Under the pieces are notes generated by a model. The model was not told where the DNA came from. It did no database searches and was given only the letters and a program-made list of their open reading frames with translations. A stretch of DNA of 64,000 nucleotides from contig JAINUG010000195.1 in assembly GCA_029706075.1 (NCBI GenBank), forward strand, positions 1,162,001-1,226,000. Reading direction: 5' to 3'. Numbering within the stretch: position 1 is the first letter of the stretch; each line of letters starts with the position of its first letter. This document shows, piece after piece, positions 45,505 through 57,900 of this stretch. Both the position numbers and the translations under genes were made by a program. Origin of the DNA: Aldrovandia affinis. Its lineage: Eukaryota > Chordata > Actinopteri > Notacanthiformes > Halosauridae.

Positions 45505-48500
45505 ATGTCTGTCACGGATATGTTCGGAAACATTCAGGGTTTCTTAAGTGCGGATCAAGATGTCAGAGAGGTAAATAATAGCGACTATTAGATCAGAAGT
45601 TAATGAGTTTGCGAGCAGCTAGCTATACCTTAGTTAGCTTGTTAGCAAGCTCTGTGACGGGTAACAAATTAAATCACTGATGTTTCATGAAACAACTGTA
45701 TAGCTTAAAATAAACATATCTCATTAAATTGAATCATGTTAAATAGAAAATTACCTAAAAACAAGTATACAACTCCTCACTGATTTGTTAGGGTGGTACA
45801 TGTAGCAAGCTAGCTAACTAATTTAGCATGGTATTTTTTATTTTTTTATTTCAGGACATAAGAAAAGTCGTCCAAGTCTTGGAGCAAACTGCAAGAGAGA
45901 TTTTGACCGTGCTTCAAAGCGTCCATCAACCATCAGGCTTCAAAGATAGTAAATATGGATTTACTATGGATAGTTTTCATATGGATCCTGCTAACTTAGA
46001 TCTATTAAGGATGGGTTTTGCATGTTGCTATTTGGAACATATTCGTATCTGTCATGTTAAATGCTTGTTTCGTGTCGCATGGATTCTCTCAAGCAAACAT
46101 CAGGATTGCTAACGTTGCGTATTATGCATGCCCCTTCCACGATAATGCAGGTTTTTGTCTTCCATTCCTGCCAGCTCGGCTAATTTGATTTACTCTCCTT
46201 GTCAGTTCCTAGTAAATGCCTAAGAGCGCGGGAATTGTTTTGCACGGTGAGAAATCACATCGGAGACCTGAAGACTAAGTTCCCAGCTGACCAATACTAC
46301 AGGTTTGTAAATCATTTCTTCAGGACTTCTAGTTCACTCAAAAGTGAAGTCAACAATGTTGACTCAAACAAAATTACTTCTGCGTTACAAGCATTGGTCA
46401 TGACGGCCATAGGCGCCGATTTATGTTTCTGCCCGTGGGTGCCGCGCAGCGTATGCTAGGTGGAGTTTGCTATCAAATCAATGTAAATTTGGCTCCGTGC
46501 ATAATTTTCCCCGTGGGTGCTCGGCCTTCTCCGTGGGTGCTCGGGCCCCGGAGCACCCACGGGATCGGCGCCTATGATGACGGCAATCGTGAGAAACAAG
46601 CCTGAAGTTTTGCTCACCGGGGCGGATGCGGCCTCTTCCAGGTTTCACGAGCACTGGAGGTTCGTTCTGCAGCGCGTGACTTTCCTGGCGGCCTTCGTCT
46701 TCTACCTGGAGGGCGAGTCTTTGGTGACACGAGATGAAGTGGCTGAAATACTTGGCAGTATGTATGAACTACATTCCACATCTTGACCAGCCCTGTGCTG
46801 TGCATTACATTACATTACATTACATTACAGGCATTTAGCAGACGCTCTTTTCCAGAGCGACTTACAGTTTACATTTCTTACAATCCATTTATACAGCTGG
46901 ATATTTACTGAAGCAATTCAGGTTAAGTACCTTGCTCAAGGGTACAATGGCAGTGTCCCACCTGGGGATTGAACCTGCAACCTTAACGTTACTGCCTGTG
47001 CATATTCTTACTCCAAACAGTTTTAGCCCGTCACTCAAGGTGACAGAATATATACATGGTTAGATTTAAAATCTCTCTCCCCTTCCCCACTCCTCTACAG
47101 TTGAAGTGGACAGAGAGAAAGGCTTTCACTTGGACATTGAAGATTACCTGGCTGGGGTTCTGATCATGGCCAGCGAGCTGGTAAGGACTGGCACCGTGCT
47201 TCTTTTCACTTTAAAAAACAAAAAAAACATAAACAAATTGGGGCTGTATCATTTGCACTGACAGAAATGACAATGTGCAAAACCTTTTGCAGAGATTCAC
47301 AGATGTGCTGGTGTGATATTAAGTCCAGAGTTGGTGCAGGGCAGGTGTGTCCAGTCTTATCGGTGAAGGGCCCGTGTGGATGCAATCAACTAATCGTGGT
47401 CTTCAATCAAGACCATAATTGGTTGCATGAGGCATTTTAGTGCTGGACTAGAACAAAAGCCTTGAGCCCAAACCCGGGATGCGTTGGATAAGATTGGACC
47501 CAGTGGTGTAGGGGTACAACACATTTTCATTCTCTCCGTAGTGTCACCAAACTCCCCTCTACTCTTTTTTAAAATAAATGTTGTTTCAGATTTTTCCCAG
47601 TTTTTCTCCCCAATTTGGAGGCCAATTATACCCTCTATTTATTTCGATTAACCCTCCCCCACAAACTCGCCGCCCATCTCTACGGGGCAAGTGTCTGGAG
47701 ACACCCTTACGTGCTTCACAGCAAGTTCATGCCGACCACCCTCCCCCCTCCCTCAGGAGTGGACAGCCAAACGCCGCCTCCAGTCGGGGCTAACGGCCAG
47801 GGCCGGTCTGGCAGAGACGGGTTTCGGACCCTGATAGGCAGCTCACGCTTGTACAGGACCAGCCAAATACGGGTGCGTTAGACCGCTGCGCTATCCGCCA
47901 GCCCACCTCTGTGTGCTCTTAAGTTCTATTATTCCAATTCTTTATTCAAAACCTTGTATAAATGTGCTAAATGCTCCCTCGGATGTCATGCCTGTAGCAC
48001 ATTTTCCTGCATGAGAAAATGTGTAAGACCACTGCCCTGGGAGGAAACCGCTTATGTTAAAGGCTGAACTGTCTTCCTGTTTCTCCCATCATTGGTCAGT
48101 AATTCACACTTGAGTGCATTAAAGTAGTCATCTGTCCAGACAGCATTTCATTTACTGCGTTTGCACAGTATTATATATTATATTATATTACAGGCATTTA
48201 GCAGACGCTCTTATCCAGAGCGACTTACAGTTTACAATCCATTTATACAGCTGGATATTAACTGAAGCAATTCAGGTTAAGTACCTTGCTCAAGGGTACA
48301 ACGGCAGTGTCCCACCTGGGGATTGAACCTGCAACCTTAACGTTACATGCCCAGTTCCCTAACCATTACACCACACTGCCTGCCCCCCAGTACCGCCTCC
48401 AGTTATACTTTGCCCTGGACTTTATTGCGTTACGGCAATAAACTTTACGCAGAGGAAAGTAACTGCCATTTGTGTGCACTGTAATGTGAAACAAAGTGTA

Positions 48501-49598
48501 ATCCAGAGCAGTCCTGGGCCCGTATGTACAAAGATTCTAAGTGTAGGAGTGCTGATCTAGGATCAGGTTTCCCCTGTCCATGTCCTAACCATATCCATTA
48601 TGAGCTAAAAGGCTTAACTGATCCTAGATCAGCACTCCTACTCTTAGAATCTTTGTACACATGGCCCCTGGTGTAGAGTTGGAGCGTGTGCAGTCGAGAG
48701 TAACGCACACCTGACCTGCTTAATGCTGGAGAACGTGCAGGTGAATGAGCGCTCTGTGTTAGAGCAATGTGTGATAGCCCTAATTGGCCATAGCATCATG
48801 CAAGGCAGGGTGTCACTCAATAGGGTTGTCCCTGTCTCATCGTGCAACCGCACAGCCTGTTTAGTACCTAAATATGGTCCTCCTGTGCTAACTGCATGTG
48901 AAAGGTACTCCTCCAAAGCAATGTTGAGTTGAAGTTCAGCTGCTGCACTGCGAAGAGAAGAGAAGCTGTATCTGACAGTGCGAGAGAGCGAGAGACTGAG
49001 AGACTGAGATAGTGGTTTTCTCTCTGTCTTGTTTTGACGAAATGAGTGTATTTTAGTGTTTCATGCTCACACTTAGTACGCTTTCTACATTACACGCATT
49101 TAGCAGACGCTCTTATCCAGAGCGACTTACAGTTGACATTTCTTTACAATCCATTTATACAGCTGGATATTTTACTGAAGCAATTCAGGTTAAGTACCTT
49201 GCTCAAGGGTACAACGGCAGTGTCCCACCTGGGGATTGAACCTGCAACCTTAACGTTACAAGCCCAGCTCCCTAACCATTATACCACACTGCCTACCATT
49301 TTCTAAAAGGTGCAGTACACACAATTTCACGTATGACTTTGCGATTCCCCCCTCCCCCCCCGGTAGTCCAGACTGGCGGTGAACAGCGTGACGGCGCGGG
49401 GACTACTGCCGCCCCCTGCGCATCTCCACCTTCATCAACGAGCTGGACTCGGGCTTCCGCCTGCTCAACCTCAAGAACGACCCGCTGCGCAAGCGCTACG
49501 ACGGACTCAAGTACGACGTCAAGAAGATCGAGGAGGTGGTCTACGACCTGTCGATCCGAGGCCTGGCCAAGGGGCCGGAAAGCAGCGAAGACGAGTAG
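45505..49598 (+). CDS. TSN: TSN, translin (with an apparent 1-base insertion in the last exon)
   Basis: Six exons: 45505-45570, 45855-45948, 46206-46302, 46642-46757, 47101-47180 and 49367-49598, all GT-AG. Translin is the ring-forming RNA- and DNA-binding partner of TRAX in the C3PO complex, which degrades the RISC passenger strand and trims tRNA. Residues follow human TSN closely: [59 protein letters not shown], then [20 protein letters not shown] and [13 protein letters not shown]. In the last exon the frame is right through VNSVTA. An extra C at about 49397 breaks it, and the family sequence resumes in the next frame to the stop at 49596. Without that base the product is 227 residues (human 228). 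The far C-terminus ([12 protein letters not shown]) differs from the mammalian end. A sequencing error is more likely than a dead gene, since all else is intact. Confidence 0.92.
46408..46576. mobile_element. hAT-type MITE in TSN intron 3, with a perfect target duplication
   Basis: CATAGGCGCCGAT at the left matches the inverted ATCGGCGCCTATG at the right. It is flanked on both sides by ATGACGGC (46400-46407 and 46577-46584). Inner GAGCACCCACGG/CCGTGGGTGCTC repeats add hairpins. It ends about 65 bases before exon 4. Confidence 0.9.
46801..47000 (-). repeat. SINE-B, TSN intron 4
   Basis: Minus strand: a head with GGTTCAATCCCC, the CTTAACCTGAATTGCTTC body and the TCGCTCTGGAAAAGAGCG tail, ending in TAATG repeats (ATTAC on the plus strand). 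Confidence 0.85.
47345..47503. mobile_element. hAT-type MITE, TSN intron 5
   Basis: It is a relative of the element at 7533: TGTCCAGTCTTATC at the left pairs with GATAAGATTGGAC at the right, with an inner ATCAAGACC palindrome. Confidence 0.75.
47575..47910 (-). repeat. SINE-C, head type 'GCAGCGGTCTAACGCA', TSN intron 5
   Basis: Minus strand: GGCGGATAGCGCAGCGGTCTAACGC head, GGTCCGAAACCC box-B-like, a shortened body and an AATTGGGGAGAAAAACTGGG end. Confidence 0.85.
48165..48384 (-). repeat. SINE-B, full length, TSN intron 5
   Basis: Minus strand: GTGTGGTGTAATGGTTAGGGA head, GGTTCAATCCCC, the GTCGCTCTGGATAAGAGCG tail and ATATAATATAATAT at the 3' end. Confidence 0.9.
48523..48668. mobile_element. 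Palindromic MITE (TGTACAAAGATTCTAAG family)
   Basis: TGTACAAAGATTCTAAG...GAGTGCTGATCTAGGATCAG pairs with CTGATCCTAGATCAGCACTC...CTTAGAATCTTTGTACA. The loop contains CCATGTCCTAACCATATCC. A sister copy is at 53186. Confidence 0.85.
49085..49296 (-). repeat. SINE-B, full length, TSN intron 5
   Basis: Minus strand: GTGTGGTATAATGGTTAGGGA head, GGTTCAATCCCC and the GTCGCTCTGGATAAGAGCG tail. It ends 70 bases before TSN exon 6. Confidence 0.9.
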
Positions 49599-49854
49599 AG
49601 CTGGGTGTGGGGGGCAGGGGCAGAGTCGGGGGGGTGGTGGGGGGGCGTACCATCCTTCAGCCTGGACACTTTCACCAGGCTGGGACAGTGGAGACCGACC
49701 TGCTGCCTGGGAAACCGTGCCTGACCAGAGGGTGCGGCCTGCGCTTTGTCGGAGGACTGCGGGGAAACTACGGTTAGAGGGGCTCGCTGGACCTGTGGAG
49801 CGTTCGCTTGTATACTGCTTCAACGCCCGCTACCTTTTTTTATTTTTATTATCG

Positions 49855-49892
<38 letters not shown>

Positions 49893-51745
49893 GAAGTTGA
49901 ACTTAGTGAGTTATGTATTAGCTATCGGATTTGTGAAACATCTGTGTATAGTCACACCTTAAAGAGGTTGACCATGTTATAGTTGCTCCAGTGTTTTTCG
50001 GGCCAATAATCTGCTAGTTTTTGGGGTATTCGTGCTCGCGGTGAACAGAGACCTTTGTGGACTTTGCGCTTGGTAAGGTTCTGTGAGCACCTGCGGAATT
50101 GTTTTAACATGCTTTCGAGTCATTCAAAGTTGTCCACCTTTGTTTTAGTTGAGAGTGCGTACGGGTTTTTGGAAAGTTTGTAAAGCCAGTAATGATTCGT
50201 AGAAACATAAGGACAAACATTATTTTTGCCAAAGTCAACCTGTATCACTTGGGAATGTTTGAGAAGTGCTTTAAATGAATGCCAGTGCAGGGATGTGATT
50301 TGTTTTTCCTCCTGATTAATCAGGAAATTCTGCAACAGGGTTGTGCTGAGCTGTTAGTTATCAGGTCTTTTTCAAAGCAGTGGAGGACTGTCATTATTTT
50401 CTATGCTTTTTTTCTTCCTAGTTATAGAATTTCCACTTCAACTAGTTCCATTGTGTAGAATGCAGACCACGCTGTAGACTCTACCACTACATCACACGAC
50501 ATTTAGTGATTCTCGTGCAATACACGTGGGGCGATATTTCCCCAATGTGAACAAGGAAAATAAGCAACCGTCATTCCCTTTCTTCCTGCAAACGACTGCA
50601 AAGCTTTGCTTACGTTAGAGCCAGTATTGTGCTTTTTTACCTGCTGTTCCATTATCTTATGGCTCCCCTGCAATTTGATGACTTAAACGTTTTGTTCAGC
50701 TGGGAGCAGCATTTGGCTGTTTGCCCCAGGGGGGTGGTGGGAGGGATAGTCAGCACGAGCTCGCCGAGGAGCAGTAAGGGCGTTCCTAAAGAGCAGGTGG
50801 GCGAAGTTCCGTCTCGGATGAGGTGGATCATTGCCGGCCTCGGGGATAGTAGCTTGACCCGGAGGACGGGCGGCGGGCTTGTGAGGGGAGGGTGAATCAA
50901 AATAAATAGTTGGCTATAAATAGTTGAATTGGCTACTAAATTGGGAGAAAAACTGGGGGAAAAAATCGAACAAAAAAGTAAAAACTAATTAATTCATATT
51001 CTCATTACCTCATAAAAAATTGGTCAGGTGATCAAGTGAAAAAGAGAGATCCAAAGAAAGAACGTACCTCTTTACAGCAGACAGCAGGACACAGTCCACA
51101 GACACGGCCATGGGGTACTTCTCCTTCTGTAGTTGCGTTCAATTTATAGTTTAACAGTCAATTTCATTATAAAAGGACCTTTCACGTGGCCTGTATGTTC
51201 CTGCTGTGGGGCAAGTAATTAGCATAGGGGCTGGGTTCAATAACGGTCTGTCACTTCGCCATGTGGCACCTGCAAGCTTAGAGAAGAGAGAGCTGTCTGA
51301 GAAATGCTGTTGATTTTATTTTCTTGGATTATGTGCCAGTCTGCCTTTCATAAATATCCCTTTTGATTTTCACAGAATTGTAAGGTAATGACTCCACATT
51401 GAGTATCCTTGCAGTGCTTTGAGATTGTTCTCTATTGTTTCAAAATGAACACATTAAAAAACAATGCCAGTTTCTAAATAAATTGCTGATAAAGCCATTT
51501 CCCCCCCTTGTACAAAACAATTGTCCTTTTTTTTGTCTGTACGCAGATTTCAGAAACAAAGGGCTTTAGACATGACCAGTGTTTTATGTAGCAGAACATT
51601 GAAAATAAATGGAAAAATTGGTTCTTTACTGTGTCTTTTTGTTTTATCATTCTTGTCAGCAATAAGATAATGTGTACTTGTGGTCTGGACTAGTTTATCT
51701 CCTTCAGGGTGAATTAAACCATTAAATAAAGACATAAAAACCTAG
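49599..51745 (+). other. TSN: Probable TSN 3' untranslated region
   Basis: After the stop come a GTT trinucleotide run (about 49852-49890), unique AT-rich sequence, a SINE-C 3' part and an AATAAA at 51725-51730. Human TSN also has a long 3' UTR. The end is a guess without transcript data. Confidence 0.4.
50700..50985 (+). repeat. SINE-C 3' part in the TSN 3' region
   Basis: TGTTTGCCCCAGGGGG, a GAGCTCGCCGAGGAGC body, TCTCGGATGAGGTGGATCATT, then ATTGGCTACTAAATTGGGAG and an A-rich end. The tRNA-like head is missing. Confidence 0.75.
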
Positions 51746-53185
51746 TGAATTGCTGAATGATTCCTGAATCCAATGGCATTACAGCTAAAAATGCAGCCAT
51801 CTTTTCAACTGTTTTTTGTTGTTGTGAATAACGTGATTTGACAAATTCATATTCCACAAATTTTGTACATTCTTCACTAGAGTACAGCTACAGTACAGCC
51901 TGCACACAACCTATAGCTATATGCCTGTGTGAAATATGGCAACATCCCACCATTTTATGAGCGAGGAGAAAATCGGAGATTGGTATGCTGTGTGACCTTC
52001 CCCAAGGGCATCATTCAGAGCTAGACCAATCAGGAGAGAGCATTCAGAAAGGAAGAAATGGGCATGAAGGCTCTTAACAAGATTAATTCTTTACATTTGT
52101 AATTTTTTTATACATAGTTCACAATATTTTACACAAAATAAATGTTTTAACTTAAGTTTTAAATATGGAAAAAATGTTTGACAGCATGGCGGTTTAAATT
52201 TGAAGGGTCATTCGAGAAAATGCATTAACATACACATTCCCACATAAAGTCAATTTGCAACAGTAAGCAGGAAGCTTAAAGAATTCGAACAGTGCTAGCT
52301 AAATCCATTGGAAGGTGTTACATACAGTAATACATATGCTTTTATCCAGTTCACACCCCCCCCAAACAAAAACTGACACAGTGATATCCTTGTTTCAAGT
52401 AGGATGTGCTTTCCTGTGCTTGTATTGGGAGCCTGTTTTGACAACAGCATGTTCACATACAGGACAGTAGTGCTGGACTTGGTAATGAAATATTGCCTGA
52501 CCTGTTATTAGCTGGAAATAACTTCTCAAAGCACTGTTGATTTCTAAAGAAAAAGGGACGGAACCAGCATAAAGCTTTCATAAGTTAACTGAAGTTTACT
52601 GGGAAGTGTGTCGTCCTTAAAACAGTGTCACTTTGTTAAGATATTAGTTGGTAGCTTTGCTTTAAAGTGCTTCAGACTGAACGGAGCCTCGGGGAAATTA
52701 AAGACCATTTGTCAGAATTTGCTTAAGAGATCCACAAATATCTAGCTTCAGGAGAAGAGAGACGAGACACTATTTTAGCAGCCTGACAAACAACATTAAA
52801 TATTGCCTGTTAATCTTTATTGAGCTACCCATTCAAAATCACAGGACAGCCTGCGGCCATGACTTGATGTTTTAGTGACTGAGAACTAATGGAGGAGGGA
52901 GGATGGATGTGTCTGTTCTTTGAGGAAGAAAACTAAATCCCAAGGCACTCACAGTGACAGAGGAAGAGAAGAGCTTTCCTTCCTTGACACTGCACGGTTC
53001 ACCATCCAGTGAGCCATTCTGGAACATCCCTCCATTTTAAACCTCCTACCCCTAATGAAACCCAGTTCCCAGACCTTGTAACTGCCCAGATGACTTCCCA
53101 TCCAGGCAATTATCCAGTTGATTCAAAGTCTTCACTGGACCAGTTCAACTGTCCTCCCCAATACTGAAGAGAGTCGACGTGAAGA
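51746..53185. other. Intergenic, no gene seen
   Basis: AT-rich unique-looking sequence between TSN and the next MITE. No reading frame, RNA or repeat was recognised. Confidence 0.5.
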
Positions 53186-53334
53186 GACCTGTACAAAAAT
53201 TCTAAGAGTAGGAGTGCTGATCTAGGATCAGTTTAGTGTTTTAGCTCATAATGGATGTGGCTAGGATATGGACAGGGGAAACCTGATCCTAGATCAGCAC
53301 TCCTACTCTTAGAATCTTTGTACATACAGCCCCT
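53186..53334. mobile_element. Palindromic MITE, second copy of the 48523 family
   Basis: AAATTCTAAGAGTAGGAGTGC...CTGATCCTAGATCAGCACTCC...CTTAGAATCTTTGTACA. Both arms align with 48523-48668; the spacer is in the opposite orientation. Confidence 0.85.
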
Positions 53335-53373
53335 GGATTGATTAAGGTCTGGTCTTACTGAACTCACAGCTGG

Positions 53374-54098
53374 AGTTAAAGGTCCTGCACAGCCATTGTA
53401 TTTCACATATAAATCACCTTAAGAGTTGTGCCCAAAAAAAAAAAAGTATAATACTTTTTCATGATTAAAATGCTCAGAATTGGAGAGGTATGCCTTACCT
53501 CTCATCTCTGACTATGAGCTATGGCTGTGAGGCAGGCCGAGTGGGCGGGGAGCTAATGTTCACGAGCTTGCGTTATTTGACATGCCTATTAGCCTACGTC
53601 AGCGACGAGTCCTGTGTTTGTGAAACAGAAGACGCGAGAGTGCGCTGAACCGTGAAGCCATTTCTCTCTCTCCTCTTCTTCTTGTTTTTGTTGGTAGAAT
53701 GTGTAAGGAAACATCAAGGCTCCCGACACAGTGAGGTTTTACTTCGTTAGCCAATGCCTACTGCTGTCCATCACATTTAAAGTTTTGTAGCTTGCTACGT
53801 TTGCTGGCTAGTAAACAATGTAAACGCCCTCCGCTATGAAGTGATGATGCTTACAGGCAGCGATTTTTGGTAAGCTGTCATCGGTGTATTACAATGAGCT
53901 GGGTTTTCTGATGTCACGAATACTCCCATGTCAACCAATAGGATTGGAACACCAGAATTATTATTATTATTTTTACATAAAGGCAGAGCATACCCACAAT
54001 GGCCAGTTTTCAAGGTTTCAACATCCTGCTTTCATCCAAATGAATTTTGGTGAAAAATATGACTTTGACTGTTCAGGACCTTTAAGGACTATACCCCC
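53374..54098. mobile_element. Probable non-autonomous DNA transposon (AAAGGTCCTG ends)
   Basis: TTAAAGGTCCTG at 53377 and the inverted CAGGACCTTTAA near 54076-54087 bound about 715 bases without a transposase frame. An ATT run lies near 53955. Target duplications were not clear. Confidence 0.55.
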
Positions 54099-54904
54099 CT
54101 CCCAATTGTTTAAAGACTAATTTCAAGTTTAATCTCAATTTGGTCACCAAGATTAATATCAATATCGATAAATGACACCCAAACAGTCTGTTTGATGTTA
54201 ACTTATAAAAATTTGAGAAGGCCTTGTGACGCAGAGTATGGGCCACATGAACCTACCAGTGATTATTGCTGCTTTGTAACCTGCTCTTAGCATAGTGATG
54301 AAAGGAAACTGAACCCTGGGTCAAGTTGACGTTTCCTTCCATCGTCTCTTGAAGGTGGACAGTGGTGCTGATGACAGGGGATAAGAAAAGAAGGGCAGTG
54401 GACTCACCTTGGTCAGACAACAAAAAACGAGTTTCAGTCCTCATAAAGTTCGCTACAGTTATTTACACTCGGCATTTGTGCATTTTTTCCATTAACATTA
54501 ATGTAAGTTCACCGTTGTGTTTTTTTTCTCCTTTTTTTACTCTCTATAATTTCCCGTCATGCTTGTCAACACACAAACCTGGTCATTAAGAACTGAAAAC
54601 ACTTCTTTTTTAAGTAGCAAACAGTTTTTACAATCAGAGGCCGGTAAAGTTCCCAACCGAGTCCTTCTTTTGGTCTGCAACGCCACTGAGGTCATGGTTC
54701 GTGTTTTGACATACCAAAAAAACAAAAAAGTGCATTATTAAGTCCTCAGAATCATCTGCCTCCTGTCACACAAAGAGAAACTCCATTGCAGGTTTTGTAA
54801 TACTCCTAATGGGAGCATTAGTATGGGGAAATTGGGGGGGTGGGGGCACTATTTACACCAGTAATCCAGACGGGGAGAAATTAGGTGTTCCTCAAGGGCC
54901 AGCC

Positions 54905-57900
54905 TCAGGACCGGCTCTGGGCCGTGTTGATCATGATGTTCGGTAGCGCATTGCGCCTCTTCCTCCAAGGCCCCAGGTCCCTGGTGTACCTCTTAATCTG
55001 CCGAAACCACTGCTGGGTGCGGGACTTGTCGGTGGCGCGGAGCACGAACGCCTCGCGCCGAATGTCCAGCACCTCAAAGGTGTCGTCGCACTCGGGATCG
55101 GCCGACACCACGCAGTTGCCCAGGTGGATGGGCTCCCTCAGCACGGCGAACTTCCCGCTGCTCTTGTCCTTGATGAGCACCAGCACCCCGTCCCTGACCG
55201 GCTCCGGGGGCGACTCCCTCACCGCCGCCCCCCCCCGCCCCCGCCCCCGCCCTCCTGGGACCCCTCGGCGGGCCGGTGCACGTGCACCATCAGCAGGCTC
55301 TGCACGTTCTGGAACTTGAGCGCCCGGCTGCCCTTCCTGGCCCACTGGCCGTCGGCCGGCTGCGAGATCTGCAGGGGCCCCTCCATCACGAAGCGCGTGC
55401 TCTCCCGCGCCCAGCCCACCGTCCTCACCGACATCTCGCGCATCTCGATGTTGACCACCTCGCGGCTCTTGCGGCTGTCCCGGCGGAAGGAGCGCAGCGA
55501 CCAGGTGGCGCCCTCCTGCTTGGTCCGGGTGTTGACGTGCTCCAGGTGGGACTCCACACGGCTCTTGGCCTCCCGCAGACGGGCGTGGTCCGGGTGGCGC
55601 TCGGCGGTGGCCTTGCTGATGCGGCTCAGGAGCAGCGGGTACTTGGTCACCCGCTGCAGAGGCGCCATGAGGAAGGAGCGCAGGTTCATGCGACGCAGGG
55701 CCGTGTTGTCATTCTGGGAGACGTCCAGAAAGATCCTGTTTTGGGGAGAGAGAGATGGGACAGACCAGAAAGGAAGGTGTTTTTTTTTTGTGAAGTCTAT
55801 TTTAAGTTTCAAAGGGAGAGAAATCGCAGGAGAGACTGAGCAAACACGGGCTTAATTCCAAACCGAACATCATAAGCGTCAGCAGAGAGGCTGAGTCACG
55901 TAATCGACATCGCTCTGCGGCCAAGAATAAACCATTACCAAAGCGCGCTCCTCGGAATAGTATTTCAATCATAAATTAATGAGGCCCTTCTGTTGGTTCC
56001 ATTAAGAAGAAACACGAGGGCGGCATGTTGAATGTGCTGCGGCAGAGCTAGAACAGCACAGCTTGCTGAAGGGACCTCATAAACAACACCCCTGTTGAGG
56101 CACAAATCAAATCTGACCTCTTCTAGAGGGAAGGTTAAGAGTGAGCGTGTGAAGTCACACCCAAAGGGCTGGCGGATAGCGTAGCGGTCTAACGCACCCG
56201 TGCTTTGGCTGGTCTGGTATGAGTGTGAGCTGCCTATCATGGACGCGGTTCGAAACCCATCTGTGCCAGACCAGCCCTGGCCGTTAGCCCCGATCAGGGG
56301 GCGGCATTTTGCTGTCCGCTTCAGGGGGAGGGTGAGCCGGCACGAGTTTGTCGAGGAGCGTGAGGGCGTCCCTGTAAAAAGAGTAGTTGGGCAGGTTCCG
56401 TCTCGGAGGAGGCGGATCTGCCGGCCTCGGGAAATTGGCTCAAACCAGAGAAACAGGCGGCGGACTCGTGGGGGAGGGTGAATTAAAATAAATAGAGGGT
56501 ATAATTGGCAACCAGATTGGGAGAAAAAACTGGGAAAATCTGAAACACATTTTAGAAGAAGTCACACCCAAAGATGGCCACCCAACCCTCTTGTACCTCA
56601 GCAGCTCTTTCTCCTTCTCCAGGGCGTTGAGCATGTTAACCGCGGCGGACTGCTGCAGGCAGTAGGTCTGGAAGGCGGGCAGCATGTTGACGAACTCCAG
56701 GAAGATCTCCCCGATGGAGACGGTCAGGAGGTCCTCGTCCCCCTGCAGGCGGGACCAACACACATTACTTTATTTATGTCAAGTAAATAAAGTATAAAGC
56801 AGCTTTCCAGCAATAGTGGTTCTGTGTAGCTCAGTTGGTAGAGCACGGCGTTGGCAACGCTTAGGTTGTAGGTTCAATTCCCCCTGGGACCACATGCACT
56901 GAAAAATGTATGCATTCGCTACTGTAAGTCGCTTTGGATAAAAGCGTCTGCTAAATGCCATATATTAAATGCCATATATCAATACAGCACAAAGTGCTTC
57001 ACAAATAAAGGGATTAAAATAAAAGACAAAAATAAAACAGAGCATAAAACAAACAAGAAAATAAAAATAATAAAAACTCATTAAAATACAAAACAGGTTA
57101 AAAGGTTGTAAAAGCAAGTCTGTAAAAGTATGTTTTTAAAAGTAGGGTTTTAAAAGAGGACACTGAAACAGCTGTTCTAATATCTACTGGAAGGCTGTTC
57201 CAGAGTCTAGGAGCTTTGACAGAGAAAGCTCAGTCACATTTAGTTTTCAGCCTAGACTCCGGAACAGCCAGCAGCGCCTTATCAGATGATCTGAGTGGCC
57301 GTCTGGTATGGTAAGGTGACAACATGACAACATTCTCAGTGCACTCTGAATCTAAATTCCGACGATAAGCTTTGGAGTCCTGGGGTTCAAAGGTGTTTTA
57401 ATAAAGCCTCCGGACGTGTTCTATGGGAGAAATAAGGGCAGGGAAAGTGGAGATTTTAAACCACTTCTATAAATCTGCCAAGGAAGGCTCCGTTTTTCTT
57501 GCCAAGTCATAATAAAACCTTCTCTCAGAGCTCATTTTGAAAATGTGAAATGTTAATTGTGACACACTGACAATGACTTCAGGGAACAGCCTGACTATCA
57601 ACCTACTTAACTGCTGACTGTCGAAAAAGGAGAATATAAGCAGGGGTGCACATAAGTGGTACACTGGTACGCACTCCGCGTCCTCAAACGTTAATTGCGT
57701 ACCAAGCAGGACGACAAACGACAAACTTTTGTCCATCAAAGTTAATTAACAAACTTTGAGTTTGCAGTCAGTCTTAAACTTAAAGTCGCGTATGTTTCAA
57801 AAGTTAATGTTTGAGGAAGCAAAATGCGTACTGGCGTACCACTTATGTGCACCCCTAAATATAAGTATATAATACATTCAGTCGAGGGGCTCACCCGGTC

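Noticed and set aside
49333..49962. A 209-codon plus-strand frame covering the end of TSN
   Set aside because: It is in the wrong frame relative to the translin sequence and ends in a GTT repeat (poly-Leu/Val).
55124..55855. A plus-strand frame of 243 codons opposite the RhoGEF exon
   Set aside because: It is the antisense shadow of a GC-rich coding exon.
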